Part shown: positions 39,487-46,910 of the stretch, piece by piece
Layout: each line of letters begins with the position of its first letter
Position numbering within the stretch: position 1 is the first letter of the stretch
DNA from: Bacillus mobilis
GTDB taxonomy: Bacteria > Bacillota > Bacilli > Bacillales > Bacillaceae_G
Length of the DNA stretch: 64,000 nt
Assembly: GCF_001884045.1 (NCBI RefSeq)
Contig: NZ_MACF01000086.1
Span: 1-64,000, forward strand
Reading direction: 5' to 3'
Translations under genes and position numbers: made by a program
The notes under the pieces: model-generated
What the model was told of the DNA's origin: nothing
The model's input: only the letters and a program-made list of their open reading frames with translations
The model's database searches: none

Positions 39487-39826
39487 TTGTATAATTTTGG
39501 TGAAATGAGAGAAAAGCTAAAAGTGGGAACTGACTATGTAGACCATGACTTAGTAATATGTGCATGTCGGGGGAATGTTCTAAGCCCTAGAAACTTGTTG
39601 AGAACATTTAAAGGTTTAATTCAAAAAAACGACTTGTCTAATATTCGTTTTCACGGCTTAAGACATACACATGCTACCTCACTTTTACTTGAAGGAATAA
39701 ATCCAAAGATTGTAGCGGAACGGTTAGGTCATATAAAGTAAGTGTGATACTAGACGCATACTCACACGTGTTACCTAATATGTAAAAAGAAGCAGTAGAT
39801 GAGTTGAATAAAATATTATTCGGCTA
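39487..39826 (+). pseudogene. tyrosine recombinase (integrase) C-terminal remnant
   Basis: The reading frame contains the end of a phage-type integrase catalytic domain: NIRFHGLRHTHATSLLLEG, which holds the HxLR box, and IVAERLGHIK. A frameshift at about 39740 then moves to a frame reading SVILDAYSHVLPNM, which supplies the nucleophile Tyr, then a stop, then KEAVDELNKILFG. The N-terminal DNA-binding domains and the first catalytic Arg are missing. It is therefore inactive through 5' deletion, frameshift and nonsense. It lies about 130 bases from the tRNA-Val 3' end, the usual position of the integrase in a tRNA-inserted element. Confidence 0.88.
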
Positions 39827-39955
39827 ATTCTAAACCTAACAATAGTAACTGCTGTCGCCACTTATCCTGCTGTATCAACTTTTAACAAACTTTAAATCAA
39901 AGTAAAAAAAACGCAAATCCTTATATCCACAGGCTTTACGGTCTCTTAAAAACTA

Positions 39956-40028
39956 TGACCCCGGAGAGGCTCGAACTCACGACCTCCACCCTGTCAAGGT
40001 GGCGCTCTCCCTGCTGAGCTACGGGATC
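39956..40028 (-). tRNA. tRNA-Val (anticodon GAC)
   Basis: The minus strand folds as a cloverleaf. Acceptor GATCCCG pairs with CGGGGTC (one T-G pair). The D arm is GCTC...GAGC. The anticodon stem CCACC/GGTGG encloses loop TTGACAG with anticodon GAC (valine, GUC). The variable loop is five bases. The T arm has TTCGAGC with one T-T mismatch in its stem. CCA is not encoded. The 3' half is repeated at 34294-34342. Confidence 0.85.
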
Positions 40029-40214
40029 TTCAAAAATGCGTATGTAACAGCATCTTTAATCTGTATGCTAAAGTAATTATATAAAATTAACTGAAATTTT
40101 ACAATATTTTATATTAAATTTGAAGGGAAAGTAGTTGGAATGGCGCTAGTCGTGTATTAAGGAATATATAAGTAGAGAATGTAATGAAATGTGAGTTCGA
40201 ATAAAGTGGTTATA

Positions 40215-40439
40215 TTATTTTTTTCGATACCAATCTAAAGGACCCTCATCACTTAAATCGACAAGAAAAGGGAATAAGAAGTGTAAAGGTAAGCTTATAA
40301 GTTCTGGCATAGCGTTTACTGTTTTCTTGGACAGATATTGTCTCCCAAAACAATACGGACAATCTTTTTCAAATGTCACGAGTATTGACCATACATCTTT
40401 TATTGTCCACTTCGTTTTACAATACGTACAACGCGCCAT
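40215..40439 (-). CDS. small zinc-ribbon protein (CxxC-20-CxxC type)
   Basis: The 74-aa product starts MARCTYCKTKW and has a second pair in DCPYC about 20 residues later, the layout of the small cxxc_20_cxxc protein family of Bacilli. The C-terminal half has a hydrophobic segment (LISLPLHFLFPFLV) that may touch the membrane, then a short charged tail. GAGGAGGAAC precedes the ATG at 40439; the frame upstream to 40481 has no such site. Function is unknown. It lies just outside the tRNA-flanked element. Confidence 0.75.
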   Translation of the reverse strand: MARCTYCKTKWTIKDVWSILVTFEKDCPYCFGRQYLSKKTVNAMPELISLPLHFLFPFLVDLSDEGPLDWYRKK

Positions 40440-40692
40440 AGAGTTCCTCCTCATGTTAAGCTTTCTTCTATTATATTCCATTCCATTCTATTGTACGAAA
40501 GTCGTTTGTATTTGGTGTGATGCAATGGAAGTTGTTTTGTTTTTATATGGATCTATTCAGTCATTTATGAGCAATTACATATCGTTTCATATTTTTGCAT
40601 GGTGATAGATTTTCAGTTTCGATATGCAAACTGGCCAATATATCCTTTTTACAATTTACTTAAAATCATGTATAACAGAGATACAAGATTAT

Positions 40693-40847
40693 TTTACCCC
40701 GCATTAACGGGCAGTAAGATCCCACCTCAAAACTCAGCGAAAGCAAAGAAGTTAGGTGTGGGATCAACTGCCCGTAAAAGCCCGATTGGTTCAACTAATA
40801 ATCCGTGTGGGATGAAGAACCCCCCACGGATTAAAGTTTCACTTTAT
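40693..40847 (+). repeat. bcr1 repeat element, copy 3 (diverged)
   Basis: This is a full-length but diverged bcr1 (40698-40842). The right flank is TTTAT (40843-40847) and the left flank is TTTAC (40693-40697), one mismatch from the usual target repeat. The second hairpin has changed on both arms, AATCCGTG with CACGGATT instead of AATCAGTG with CACTGATT, so pairing is preserved. Confidence 0.88.
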
Positions 40848-40879
40848 AAATATTCAGAAGTAGAGGGAGAATTATTGTA

Positions 40880-41107
40880 ATGGTAAGGAAAACGTTCAAG
40901 ATGCGTGTATCTAAAAATAGAACGATTTCGATTAATGGCTCGATTCTTGATGTGGATGTTACACATGATGAGTTTTTACAAGAGTTTGTTGAGTGGGTCG
41001 ATTCTAAAGGTTGGTCATTTATGGGGATGACAGATGAGATTACACCTGAGGAAGCTAGTCAAAATTTAATAGATTCATTGATTGATGAGAAGGATAAGAA
41101 AGAATAA
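40880..41107 (+). CDS. small hypothetical protein
   Basis: The 75-aa soluble product has a basic N-terminus (KTFKMRVSKNRT) and an acidic C-terminus (DEITPEEASQNLIDSLIDEKDKKE), with EFVEWVDSKGWSFMG in between. No family is recognised. GAGGGAG precedes the ATG by about 11 bases. It begins 33 bases after the bcr1 copy. Clean codon use and the ribosome-binding site make it likely real. Confidence 0.6.
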   Translation: MVRKTFKMRVSKNRTISINGSILDVDVTHDEFLQEFVEWVDSKGWSFMGMTDEITPEEASQNLIDSLIDEKDKKE

Positions 41108-41262
41108 TTCCTTCTTATTTTTTGTTGTATATTTATGTTCTTTATCGTAAAAGTATGATATAGTAAAAAACAGTGAATATTCTTCCAATTTAATACAAAT
41201 TACATATAGATTGGTAGATTCAGTTTTTAAGCTATGAGAGTATAGTGAAAAGGGAGATTCAT

Positions 41263-42549
41263 ATGGTAAATTTTAAGAAAATTTTGGCTTTTATTACCGT
41301 TATTTGTTTATTTTTTTTGACACCTATGACGTTACGTGCTGAGACGAATGTTGGAGTGAATCCAGAACAAGTGGCACCACCACCTGCGGAAGGACCGAAT
41401 GTTTTTAGTCAGTTTGCAACTACGATTGATGCGAAAACAGGAGATGTTTTGTATGACAAAAATGCACATCATCGCGCATTTCCAGCGAGTATGACGAAAG
41501 TGTTAACAGCGATTTTACTTATGGAGCATACGAAGCCAGAGGATCAATTTACGTTTTCACAATTAGCATTAGATCAAGAGAAGAGTAATTATCAAATTGA
41601 GTTTCAACCTGGTGAGACGATTAATCGTAATACTGCGCTTATGATTTTAATGGTACTGAGTGCGAATGATGTGTCGTATGCGATTGCAGAGCGGATTGGC
41701 GGAAGTGTTGAGAATTTCGCTCATATGATGAATGAGAAAGCGAAGCAATTAGGGGCTACAGATAGTCACTTTGTCACACCAAATGGATTGCATGATCCGA
41801 ATCATTATACAACACCATTTGATATGGCTATGATTACGAGAGGTGTGCAAAAGTATCCTGAAATTTTGCAAGCGATGAATACGAAAAGAACGACAGTTAC
41901 GACATCTAGACAGACGGTGTCTATTTTTAACAAGTCTACTTATTTTGAAAATCCATATAGCATTGGCGGGAAGACAGGTTTTACAAATGAAGCGCGTAAT
42001 ACACTCGTTTTATTAAATGAGAAGGATGGCAATCGTATTATAAATGTAGTAATGGCTTCTCAAAGACCTGAAATTTATGAAGATTTGAAGCAGATGGCGG
42101 ACTATTCTTTCGGTCAATTTGTGAAGCAAACTGTACTAGATAAACATAGCTGGCATCAAAAGGCGACGTATTTAAATAAAGATATCGATAGCGAGCTTGA
42201 AAAAAGTGCAGAGCTTATGCTTAAGAAAGATGAAGGAAAAAATGTGAGGACGATTTTCCGTGCGGCCTCATTAGATAAAGATTCTTTATATCATAAAGGA
42301 ATTCATCGTGGTGAAGTAGTTGGGGCAGTTGATATTACGAAAAATAATCAAACAATTGCGACGGTAAATGTTCTTTCTAAAGAAGATGTTACTTTTGCGA
42401 TGCCTAAAAAAGATACGGTTGAACCTGAAGTAAATGAATCAAATGTGAAAATAATAAGCATTGGGATAGGTGCAGCTGTACTATTTGGAGCCATTTTATT
42501 TGTAGTGCTACGCCGCAATACAAAAGAAATGAAATCAGAAGAAAAATAA
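41263..42549 (+). CDS. D-alanyl-D-alanine carboxypeptidase (low-molecular-weight PBP)
   Basis: The 428-aa penicillin-binding protein removes the terminal D-Ala from peptidoglycan stem peptides. It has an N-terminal signal peptide ending near TLRA-E, the three active-site motifs Ser76-M-T-K79, S133-A-N135 and K-T-G (in IGGKTGFTN), a beta-rich C-terminal domain and, unusually for the PBP5 family's amphipathic anchor, a clear C-terminal transmembrane helix (IISIGIGAAVLFGAILFVVL) with a basic tail. AAAAGGGAG fits the ATG at 41263; the GTG at 41245 is upstream in frame. It is monocistronic. Which dac paralogue it is cannot be told. Confidence 0.88.
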   Translation: MVNFKKILAFITVICLFFLTPMTLRAETNVGVNPEQVAPPPAEGPNVFSQFATTIDAKTGDVLYDKNAHHRAFPASMTKVLTAILLMEHTKPEDQFTFSQLALDQEKSNYQIEFQPGETINRNTALMILMVLSANDVSYAIAERIGGSVENFAHMMNEKAKQLGATDSHFVTPNGLHDPNHYTTPFDMAMITRGVQKYPEILQAMNTKRTTVTTSRQTVSIFNKSTYFENPYSIGGKTGFTNEARNTLVLLNEKDGNRIINVVMASQRPEIYEDLKQMADYSFGQFVKQTVLDKHSWHQKATYLNKDIDSELEKSAELMLKKDEGKNVRTIFRAASLDKDSLYHKGIHRGEVVGAVDITKNNQTIATVNVLSKEDVTFAMPKKDTVEPEVNESNVKIISIGIGAAVLFGAILFVVLRRNTKEMKSEEK

Positions 42550-42560
42550 ATTACTAGTTA

Positions 42561-42596
42561 AAAGGCTGTGATGAGACTTTGTCACAGTCTTTTTTA
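42561..42596 (+). terminator. terminator
   Basis: AAAGGCTGTGA (42561-42571) pairs with TCACAGTCTTT (42582-42592, one G-T pair), followed by T. Confidence 0.85.
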
Positions 42597-42669
42597 TATA
42601 TTTAAAATAACTAATAATTGTAAATTTTCTTATTGCATTTATGCATTGTTCGTTATATTATTTAGTTGT

Positions 42670-42685
42670 GTTCTTGTTAAAGAAC
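42670..42685. promoter_or_regulatory. SinR-type operator upstream of sipW
   Basis: GTTCTTGTTAAAGAAC is a perfect 6-bp dyad with a four-base spacer. Each arm matches the B. subtilis SinR half-site GTTCTYT. It lies 54 bases before the sipW start. Confidence 0.75.
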
Positions 42686-42738
42686 GAAAATAGGTATTAT
42701 ATACTTCAAATAATATAAAACAACGGAGAGGGAGAGAA

Positions 42739-43311
42739 ATGATGAAATTCGTTTGGAAGATTATTAGCAACGTTATCTCATTTGTTTTATTTGCATTGAT
42801 GATTTGCTTAGCTTTTGTAGTTATTTCTTCAAAAGCGAGCGGTGGGGATCCAACGGTGATGGGATATCAATTTAAATCAGTGTTATCAGGATCGATGGAA
42901 CCGACATTTTTAACAGGATCAATCATTGCGATTGAGCCGACGAAAGATGGTTCTAAATATCAAAAAGGCGATGTTATTACCTTTAAAGAGAAAGATGAAA
43001 AAATTATCACTCACCGTATTATCGGTGTGAAAGATACAAATGGAAAAGTAATGTATGAAACAAAAGGGGATAACAACAACGGTGCTGATTTAGAACCAGT
43101 ACTTGCGGAGAATGTCATTGGGAAATATGCGGATATTACAGTTCCTTATGCAGGGTATGCATTAAATTATGCGAATTCAAAAGCTGGAGCTGCTTTACTT
43201 CTTATTATTCCAGGAATCTTTTTGCTAGGCTATTCAGCGATTTCTATTTTTAGTGCGATTCGTAGCATTGACGGAGAAAAGAAAGAGAAAAAAGTAGAAC
43301 AATCCGTCTAG
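42739..43311 (+). CDS. sipW: signal peptidase I SipW
   Basis: The 190-aa membrane protease has an N-terminal helix, the catalytic Ser52 in LSGSMEPTF, and HRIIGV with a His in place of the usual catalytic Lys. That is the ER-type signal peptidase signature of SipW. A second helix lies near the C-terminus. It is needed to process the matrix proteins TasA and CalY encoded downstream. GAGAGGGAGAG precedes the ATG pair at 42739/42742. A SinR-like dyad stands in its promoter region, and tasA follows after 62 bases. Confidence 0.93.
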   Translation: MMKFVWKIISNVISFVLFALMICLAFVVISSKASGGDPTVMGYQFKSVLSGSMEPTFLTGSIIAIEPTKDGSKYQKGDVITFKEKDEKIITHRIIGVKDTNGKVMYETKGDNNNGADLEPVLAENVIGKYADITVPYAGYALNYANSKAGAALLLIIPGIFLLGYSAISIFSAIRSIDGEKKEKKVEQSV

Positions 43312-43373
43312 TTCATTTGGTTATACTTTCCGTTTAGGAAGTTGACAAATATATAAATCAAGGGGATATGGAC

Positions 43374-43964
43374 ATGACTTTAAAGAAAAAATTAGGGATG
43401 GGTATCGCATCAGCAGTATTAGGAGCAGCATTAGTTGGCGGAGGAACATTTGCATACTTTAGCGATAAAGAAGTGTCAAATAATACATTTGCGTCTGGAA
43501 CACTTGATTTAGCGCTGAACCCGTCAACAATTGTGAAAGTGGATAATTTAAAACCAGGTGATACAATTGAAAAAGAATTTAAATTAGAGAATAAAGGTAC
43601 ATTAGATATTAAAAAAGTACTATTAACTACAGAGTATGATGTAGAAGATGTGAAGAATGATAATAAGAAAGACTTTGGCGAAGATATTGAAGTAGTTTTC
43701 TTGAAAAATATTGATAAAAAAGATGAAGTAATTAAGAGAACGACATTGAAAGATTTGAAGAGTAAAACAGTGACTGCTGCAGAAAATGATTTAGTAAGTT
43801 GGTTATGGCCTGAGAAAGGTATTAAAGCAGGAACTAATGATTCATTTAAAGTGAAATTCCACTTTATTAATAAAAATGAGCCTCAAAATGAATTCCAAGG
43901 CGACAAGCTTCAATTAAAATGGACGTTTGAAGCACAACAAGGCGATGGAGTGGAGAAAAAATAA
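43374..43964 (+). CDS. tasA: TasA, amyloid matrix protein
   Basis: The 196-aa exported protein belongs to the TasA/camelysin family, whose members form fibres in the biofilm matrix. The SipW-type signal peptide MTLKKKLGMGIASAVLGAA ends before FAYFSDKE, the usual mature N-terminus. The mature part is beta-rich, with LKPGDTIEKEF and a C-terminal LQLKWTFEAQQG. AGGGGA fits the ATG at 43374; the ATG at 43368 is too close. It forms an operon with sipW and ends in a long hairpin. It is paralogous to calY at 45358. Confidence 0.92.
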   Translation: MTLKKKLGMGIASAVLGAALVGGGTFAYFSDKEVSNNTFASGTLDLALNPSTIVKVDNLKPGDTIEKEFKLENKGTLDIKKVLLTTEYDVEDVKNDNKKDFGEDIEVVFLKNIDKKDEVIKRTTLKDLKSKTVTAAENDLVSWLWPEKGIKAGTNDSFKVKFHFINKNEPQNEFQGDKLQLKWTFEAQQGDGVEKK

Positions 43965-44007
43965 GCAGAAAAAGAGACTATCAAAAATGATAGTCTCCTT
44001 TTCTGCT
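43964..44007 (+). terminator. long hairpin after tasA
   Basis: A nearly perfect stem of about 19 bp runs from AGCAGAA (43964) to TTCTGCT (44007), around an AAAAA loop. No T run follows, but the right arm is T-rich. It may terminate transcription or stabilise the sipW-tasA mRNA end. Confidence 0.65.
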
Positions 44008-44079
44008 AAAAGGGAAATGTAAAAAGAAAGATAATTTCTTATATCATTTTATATTTCACTTTATTATAATAAAGGTATA

Positions 44080-44095
44080 GTTCTTGATAAAGAAC
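44080..44095. promoter_or_regulatory. SinR-type operator upstream of the KLEE-repeat gene
   Basis: GTTCTTGATAAAGAAC has the same perfect 6-bp arms as the site before sipW, 26 bases before the next start codon. A further GTTCG lies at about 44101. Confidence 0.75.
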
Positions 44096-44120
44096 AAGTT
44101 GTTCGATAGGAGAGATTAAA

Positions 44121-44966
44121 ATGCTGAAGCCACCTCGCAAATTCAAAAAGATGCTTATATTGCCATGTTTGTGTTCTATTACTTTTTATTTAGGCTCTCA
44201 AATGATGACTTATACAGAAGCGGCTTTCGTTCATGAAACGAAAGTAACGGCTACAATTTCGACAGCAAGTATTTTTCCCAAAACAGTTGATCAATTAACA
44301 GAACAAGCTAAGCAGCATAAGGAAGTTATTTTGCATGAGTATGAAGAGATGAAATCAAAAGTAACTGTCACCTCCACTCAAGAGTTAGAACAGGTGCTTG
44401 TTACGTGGAAGCAAGGGCGTGAGAAAATCGTTGCTGAGAGAGAATTGTTACAAAAAGTATATGTATCAATAGAAGGTCCTTACAATCAAGTGCAAGAAGC
44501 GTTAAAAGGAAATAAAAGTGAATCGAATAAGCAAGTATTCTCGTATGTGAATGCTGGTTTTCATATAGTGAAAGAAAACTGTGAGTATGTTGATAAAGAA
44601 GCTAATTTACAAGTGATTGATAAACAAATTCAAGATTTTGAGAAGTTACTAGTAGATGAAACAGCAAAACTAGAAGAGAGTAAGAAACAAGAAGAGGCGA
44701 AAAAGCTAGAAGAGAAGAAAAAAGAAGAAGCAAAAAAACTAGAAGAGAGTAAGAAGCAAGAAGAAGCGAAAAAGCTAGAGGAGAGTAAGAAGCAAGAAGA
44801 AGCGAAAAAACTAGAAGAGAGCAAGAAGCAAGAAGAAGCGAAAAAACTAGAAGAGAGCAAGAAACAAGAGGAAGCGAAAAAGCTAGAAGAGAAGAAACAA
44901 GAGGAAGCGAGAAAGCTGGAAGAGAAGAAGAAACAAGAAGAACACAATAATAAAGATAGCAAGTAA
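44121..44966 (+). CDS. exported KLEE-repeat coiled-coil protein of the biofilm-matrix locus
   Basis: The 281-aa product has an N-terminal signal (KKMLILPCLCSITFYLGSQ) and a helical domain to about residue 180. Then come eight Lys/Glu repeats of 11-12 residues (KLEESKKQEEAK and variants, residues 183-275), and a short polar tail. The repeats should form one long charged helix. In position it equals BC1280 of B. cereus ATCC 14579, between tasA and calY, where B. subtilis has no counterpart. A role in matrix or DNA binding is reported for that protein; here it is by position and similarity only. The start follows GGAGAG. Confidence 0.85.
   Translation: MLKPPRKFKKMLILPCLCSITFYLGSQMMTYTEAAFVHETKVTATISTASIFPKTVDQLTEQAKQHKEVILHEYEEMKSKVTVTSTQELEQVLVTWKQGREKIVAERELLQKVYVSIEGPYNQVQEALKGNKSESNKQVFSYVNAGFHIVKENCEYVDKEANLQVIDKQIQDFEKLLVDETAKLEESKKQEEAKKLEEKKKEEAKKLEESKKQEEAKKLEESKKQEEAKKLEESKKQEEAKKLEESKKQEEAKKLEEKKQEEARKLEEKKKQEEHNNKDSK
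44667..44945 (+). repeat. 36-bp coding tandem repeats (KLEE units)
   Basis: Eight head-to-tail units of 33 or 36 bases encode KLEESKKQEEAK-type peptides. Units 3-6 are almost identical at DNA level, so copy number could change by slippage or recombination. Confidence 0.9.
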
Positions 44967-44991
44967 AATACAGCAACATTACAGAGCGAAT

Positions 44992-45049
44992 AGAGGATAT
45001 GCCGAATAGTTGAGAGAGAATTGCGACTCACCTATTCGGCGTGTCCTCT
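44992..45049 (+). terminator. terminator of the KLEE-repeat gene
   Basis: An 18-bp stem, 44992-45009 with 45032-45049 with one mismatch, encloses a loop of 22 bases. TTTATT follows. Confidence 0.8.
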
Positions 45050-45229
45050 TTATTGTAACAATACACGCCAAAATCTAGCAGATACGAGAAAACTGGTTGG
45101 TAGCATGATAGTGAAAATCAATTCATGTTTTTATTTGTTTCTCAACTTTTTTCAGAAAATTTAAAATGATATTGAGAAATAAAAATAACTGAAAATACTA
45201 ATAAAAAAATGTTGTATTTATATAGTCTT

Positions 45230-45268
45230 GTTCGTTATAATGAACTTAAGGTTTTTAAAAGAGAACGA
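45230..45268. promoter_or_regulatory. SinR-type half-sites upstream of calY
   Basis: GTTCGTTATAATGAAC (45230-45245) is an imperfect version of the dyads before sipW and the KLEE-repeat gene. AGAGAAC (45260-45266) is a reverse GTTCTCT half-site. They lie 90-128 bases before the calY start. Confidence 0.6.
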
Positions 45269-45357
45269 ATATTAGCTAAGCTAGTATAGTTTTCTTTCTG
45301 TCCCTTATTGAAAAATAAAGGGGTAAAAATATAAAAAACAGCTAGGGGGAATTGATT

Positions 45358-45954
45358 GTGAGTCTGAAAAAGAAATTAGGTATGGGAGTTGCATCAGCGG
45401 CACTGGGGTTATCTTTAATTGGTGGAGGTACGTTTGCATACTTTAGCGATAAAGAAGTATCGAATAATACATTTGCAGCTGGGACTTTAGATCTTACATT
45501 AGACCCTAAAACGCTTGTAGATATTAAAGATTTAAAACCAGGGGATAAAGTAAAGAAAGAGTTCTTATTAAAGAACAGTGGTTCGTTAGCAATTAAAGAT
45601 GTACAATTAGCGACAAAGTATACTGTGAATGACTTGAAAAAAGATAACGCCGGTGAAGACTTTGGTCAGCACATTAAGGTGAACTTCATTTGGAATTGGG
45701 ATAAACAAAGTGAGCCTGTATACTCAACAACATTAGCTGAGTTACAAAAAGAAAATCCAGATGTTTTAGCTAAAGCAATCTTTGCTCCTGAATGGGGAGA
45801 AAGTGGTGGTTTAGCAGCTGGTACTGACGATTACTTATGGGTAGAATTTGAATTCGAAGATAATAATGGCGATCAAAATAAATTCCAAGGTGATTCATTG
45901 AGCTTAGAATGGACATTCAATGCTCACCAAGGAGAAGGCGAATCAAGAGAATAA
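45358..45954 (+). CDS. calY: CalY (camelysin), TasA paralogue
   Basis: The 198-aa protein has the same signal peptide and mature N-terminus as TasA (SLKKKLGMG..., FAYFSDKEVSNNTFA) and a related beta-rich body (DLKPGDKVKKEF, LSLEWTFNAHQG). CalY/camelysin is a surface protein and matrix-fibre component of the B. cereus group, presumably matured by SipW. AGGGGGA is well spaced for the GTG at 45358, not the in-frame TTG at 45352. It has its own promoter region with SinR-like half-sites and a strong terminator. Confidence 0.92.
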   Translation: MSLKKKLGMGVASAALGLSLIGGGTFAYFSDKEVSNNTFAAGTLDLTLDPKTLVDIKDLKPGDKVKKEFLLKNSGSLAIKDVQLATKYTVNDLKKDNAGEDFGQHIKVNFIWNWDKQSEPVYSTTLAELQKENPDVLAKAIFAPEWGESGGLAAGTDDYLWVEFEFEDNNGDQNKFQGDSLSLEWTFNAHQGEGESRE

Positions 45955-45956
45955 AT

Positions 45957-45983
45957 CAAAAAGCGGGGATTCCCCGCTTTTTT
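45957..45983 (+). terminator. terminator of calY
   Basis: AAAAGCGGGGA pairs with TCCCCGCTTTT (within 45958-45980), followed by more T. Confidence 0.88.
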
Positions 45984-45991
45984 TTATAAAG

Positions 45992-46023
45992 AAAAAAGAA
46001 GTGCCGGTTGTAAGCACTTCTTT
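45992..46023 (-). terminator. terminator of sinR
   Basis: AAAGAAGTGC (45995-46004) pairs with GCACTTCTTT (46014-46023). On the minus strand it is followed by a T run. It lies eight bases after the sinR stop. Confidence 0.82.
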
Positions 46024-46030
46024 CTATTTA

Positions 46031-46354
46031 TTATTTATTATCGTGCTTCCATTTTGTAAATTCAAGAAATTCACGAAATTGTTCTTTGGAGACACCTGAG
46101 CTCATCGCATCTTTAACGAGTTGTGTCCATTCGGAGTCTAAGTGATTTTCCTTTGTTGTTTCATCATGAAGTAGAGTATCAACTGGAATTTGTAGAACTG
46201 CTGCGATTTTTTCAAGAAACTGAATGGAAGGGTTTTTTTGTAAATTTCGTTCTATAGAACTAATGTAAGATTTAGCAACACCAGCTTTTTCGGCAAGTTC
46301 AGTTAATGAAATACCTTTTTGTAAGCGAAGGCGTTTTATACGTTCTCCAATCAT
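46031..46354 (-). CDS. sinR: SinR, master repressor of biofilm genes
   Basis: The 107-aa protein has an N-terminal XRE helix-turn-helix (IGERIKRLRLQKGISLTELAEKAG, then SYISSIERNLQKNPS) that matches SinR closely. The C-terminal SinI-like dimerisation helices include WTQLVKDAMSSGVSKEQFREFLEF. SinR represses matrix operons and is titrated by SinI. AAAGGTG precedes the ATG at 46354; the frame upstream to 46375 has no site. sinI lies 79 bases upstream on the same strand, the same order as in B. subtilis. Confidence 0.94.
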   Translation of the reverse strand: MIGERIKRLRLQKGISLTELAEKAGVAKSYISSIERNLQKNPSIQFLEKIAAVLQIPVDTLLHDETTKENHLDSEWTQLVKDAMSSGVSKEQFREFLEFTKWKHDNK

Positions 46355-46433
46355 ATTTGCGCACCTTTCTATCAATATGTAGTCGTCTTATGATGTCATT
46401 ATTATAACATAAACTTCGTTAAAAAGAACAAGC

Positions 46434-46568
46434 CTATTGAGCCTGACTGGATGGCTTCATACGTTGGAAAAAATGTTCGATATCTTGCAGGGCGATACCA
46501 GCGTCTAGAGCTTCAAGTATTAAATCAATCCATTCTTGGTCCAGTGCGTCAGTCTTATCTTTGTACAA
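46434..46568 (-). CDS. sinI: SinI, antagonist of SinR
   Basis: This 44-codon gene encodes MYKDKTDALDQEWIDLILEA (starting from TTG), followed by LDAGIALQDIEHFFQRMKPS. LDQEWIDLILEALDAGI corresponds to the SinI helix that replaces one SinR subunit in the SinR dimer. GGGAGG lies eight bases before the TTG at 46568. It is immediately upstream of sinR and probably co-transcribed with it. The TTG start and small size are typical for this gene. Confidence 0.9.
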   Translation of the reverse strand: MYKDKTDALDQEWIDLILEALDAGIALQDIEHFFQRMKPSSQAQ

Positions 46569-46910
46569 ATGTAATTCCTCCCTAATTATCGGTCATAACT
46601 GCTGCTACAGAATATGTGATAATACAATCGCATTTTGTGTTTTATATAGTGAATTATCAAATATTTTGTAGATAAAACAAAGATAAAATCCCCATTAAAT
46701 TCCCTCTATGGCGATTATAAAGTTTCTGACAAATATTTTCAATATTTTCAGAAAACATTGTTGAATTGTGATATATTCGTATACTAACTATGAAATTTTT
46801 ACAAATATATTAAAAAAATTACATAATATAACTAAATATTGAAAAAATATTGAATTTTTAATAAAATTCAATATGTAATACATATTATTTATTAGGGGAG
46901 GAAATAAGGG
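46569..46910. other. divergent intergenic region between sinI and inhA
   Basis: About 340 very AT-rich bases. It holds the sinI ribosome-binding site, presumably the divergent sinI and inhA promoters, and the GGGGAGG site of inhA. I see no gene and no clear GTTCTY dyad here. Confidence 0.55.

Noticed and set aside
44667-44945. Regular 36-bp repeats, considered as a CRISPR array
   Set aside because: The units are contiguous with no spacers and are in-frame coding repeats. No cas genes are present in the window.
44602-45031. Two overlapping minus-strand frames with Ser/Leu-rich repeats
   Set aside because: They are the antisense of the KLEE repeat region. The repetitive composition keeps stops out of other frames.
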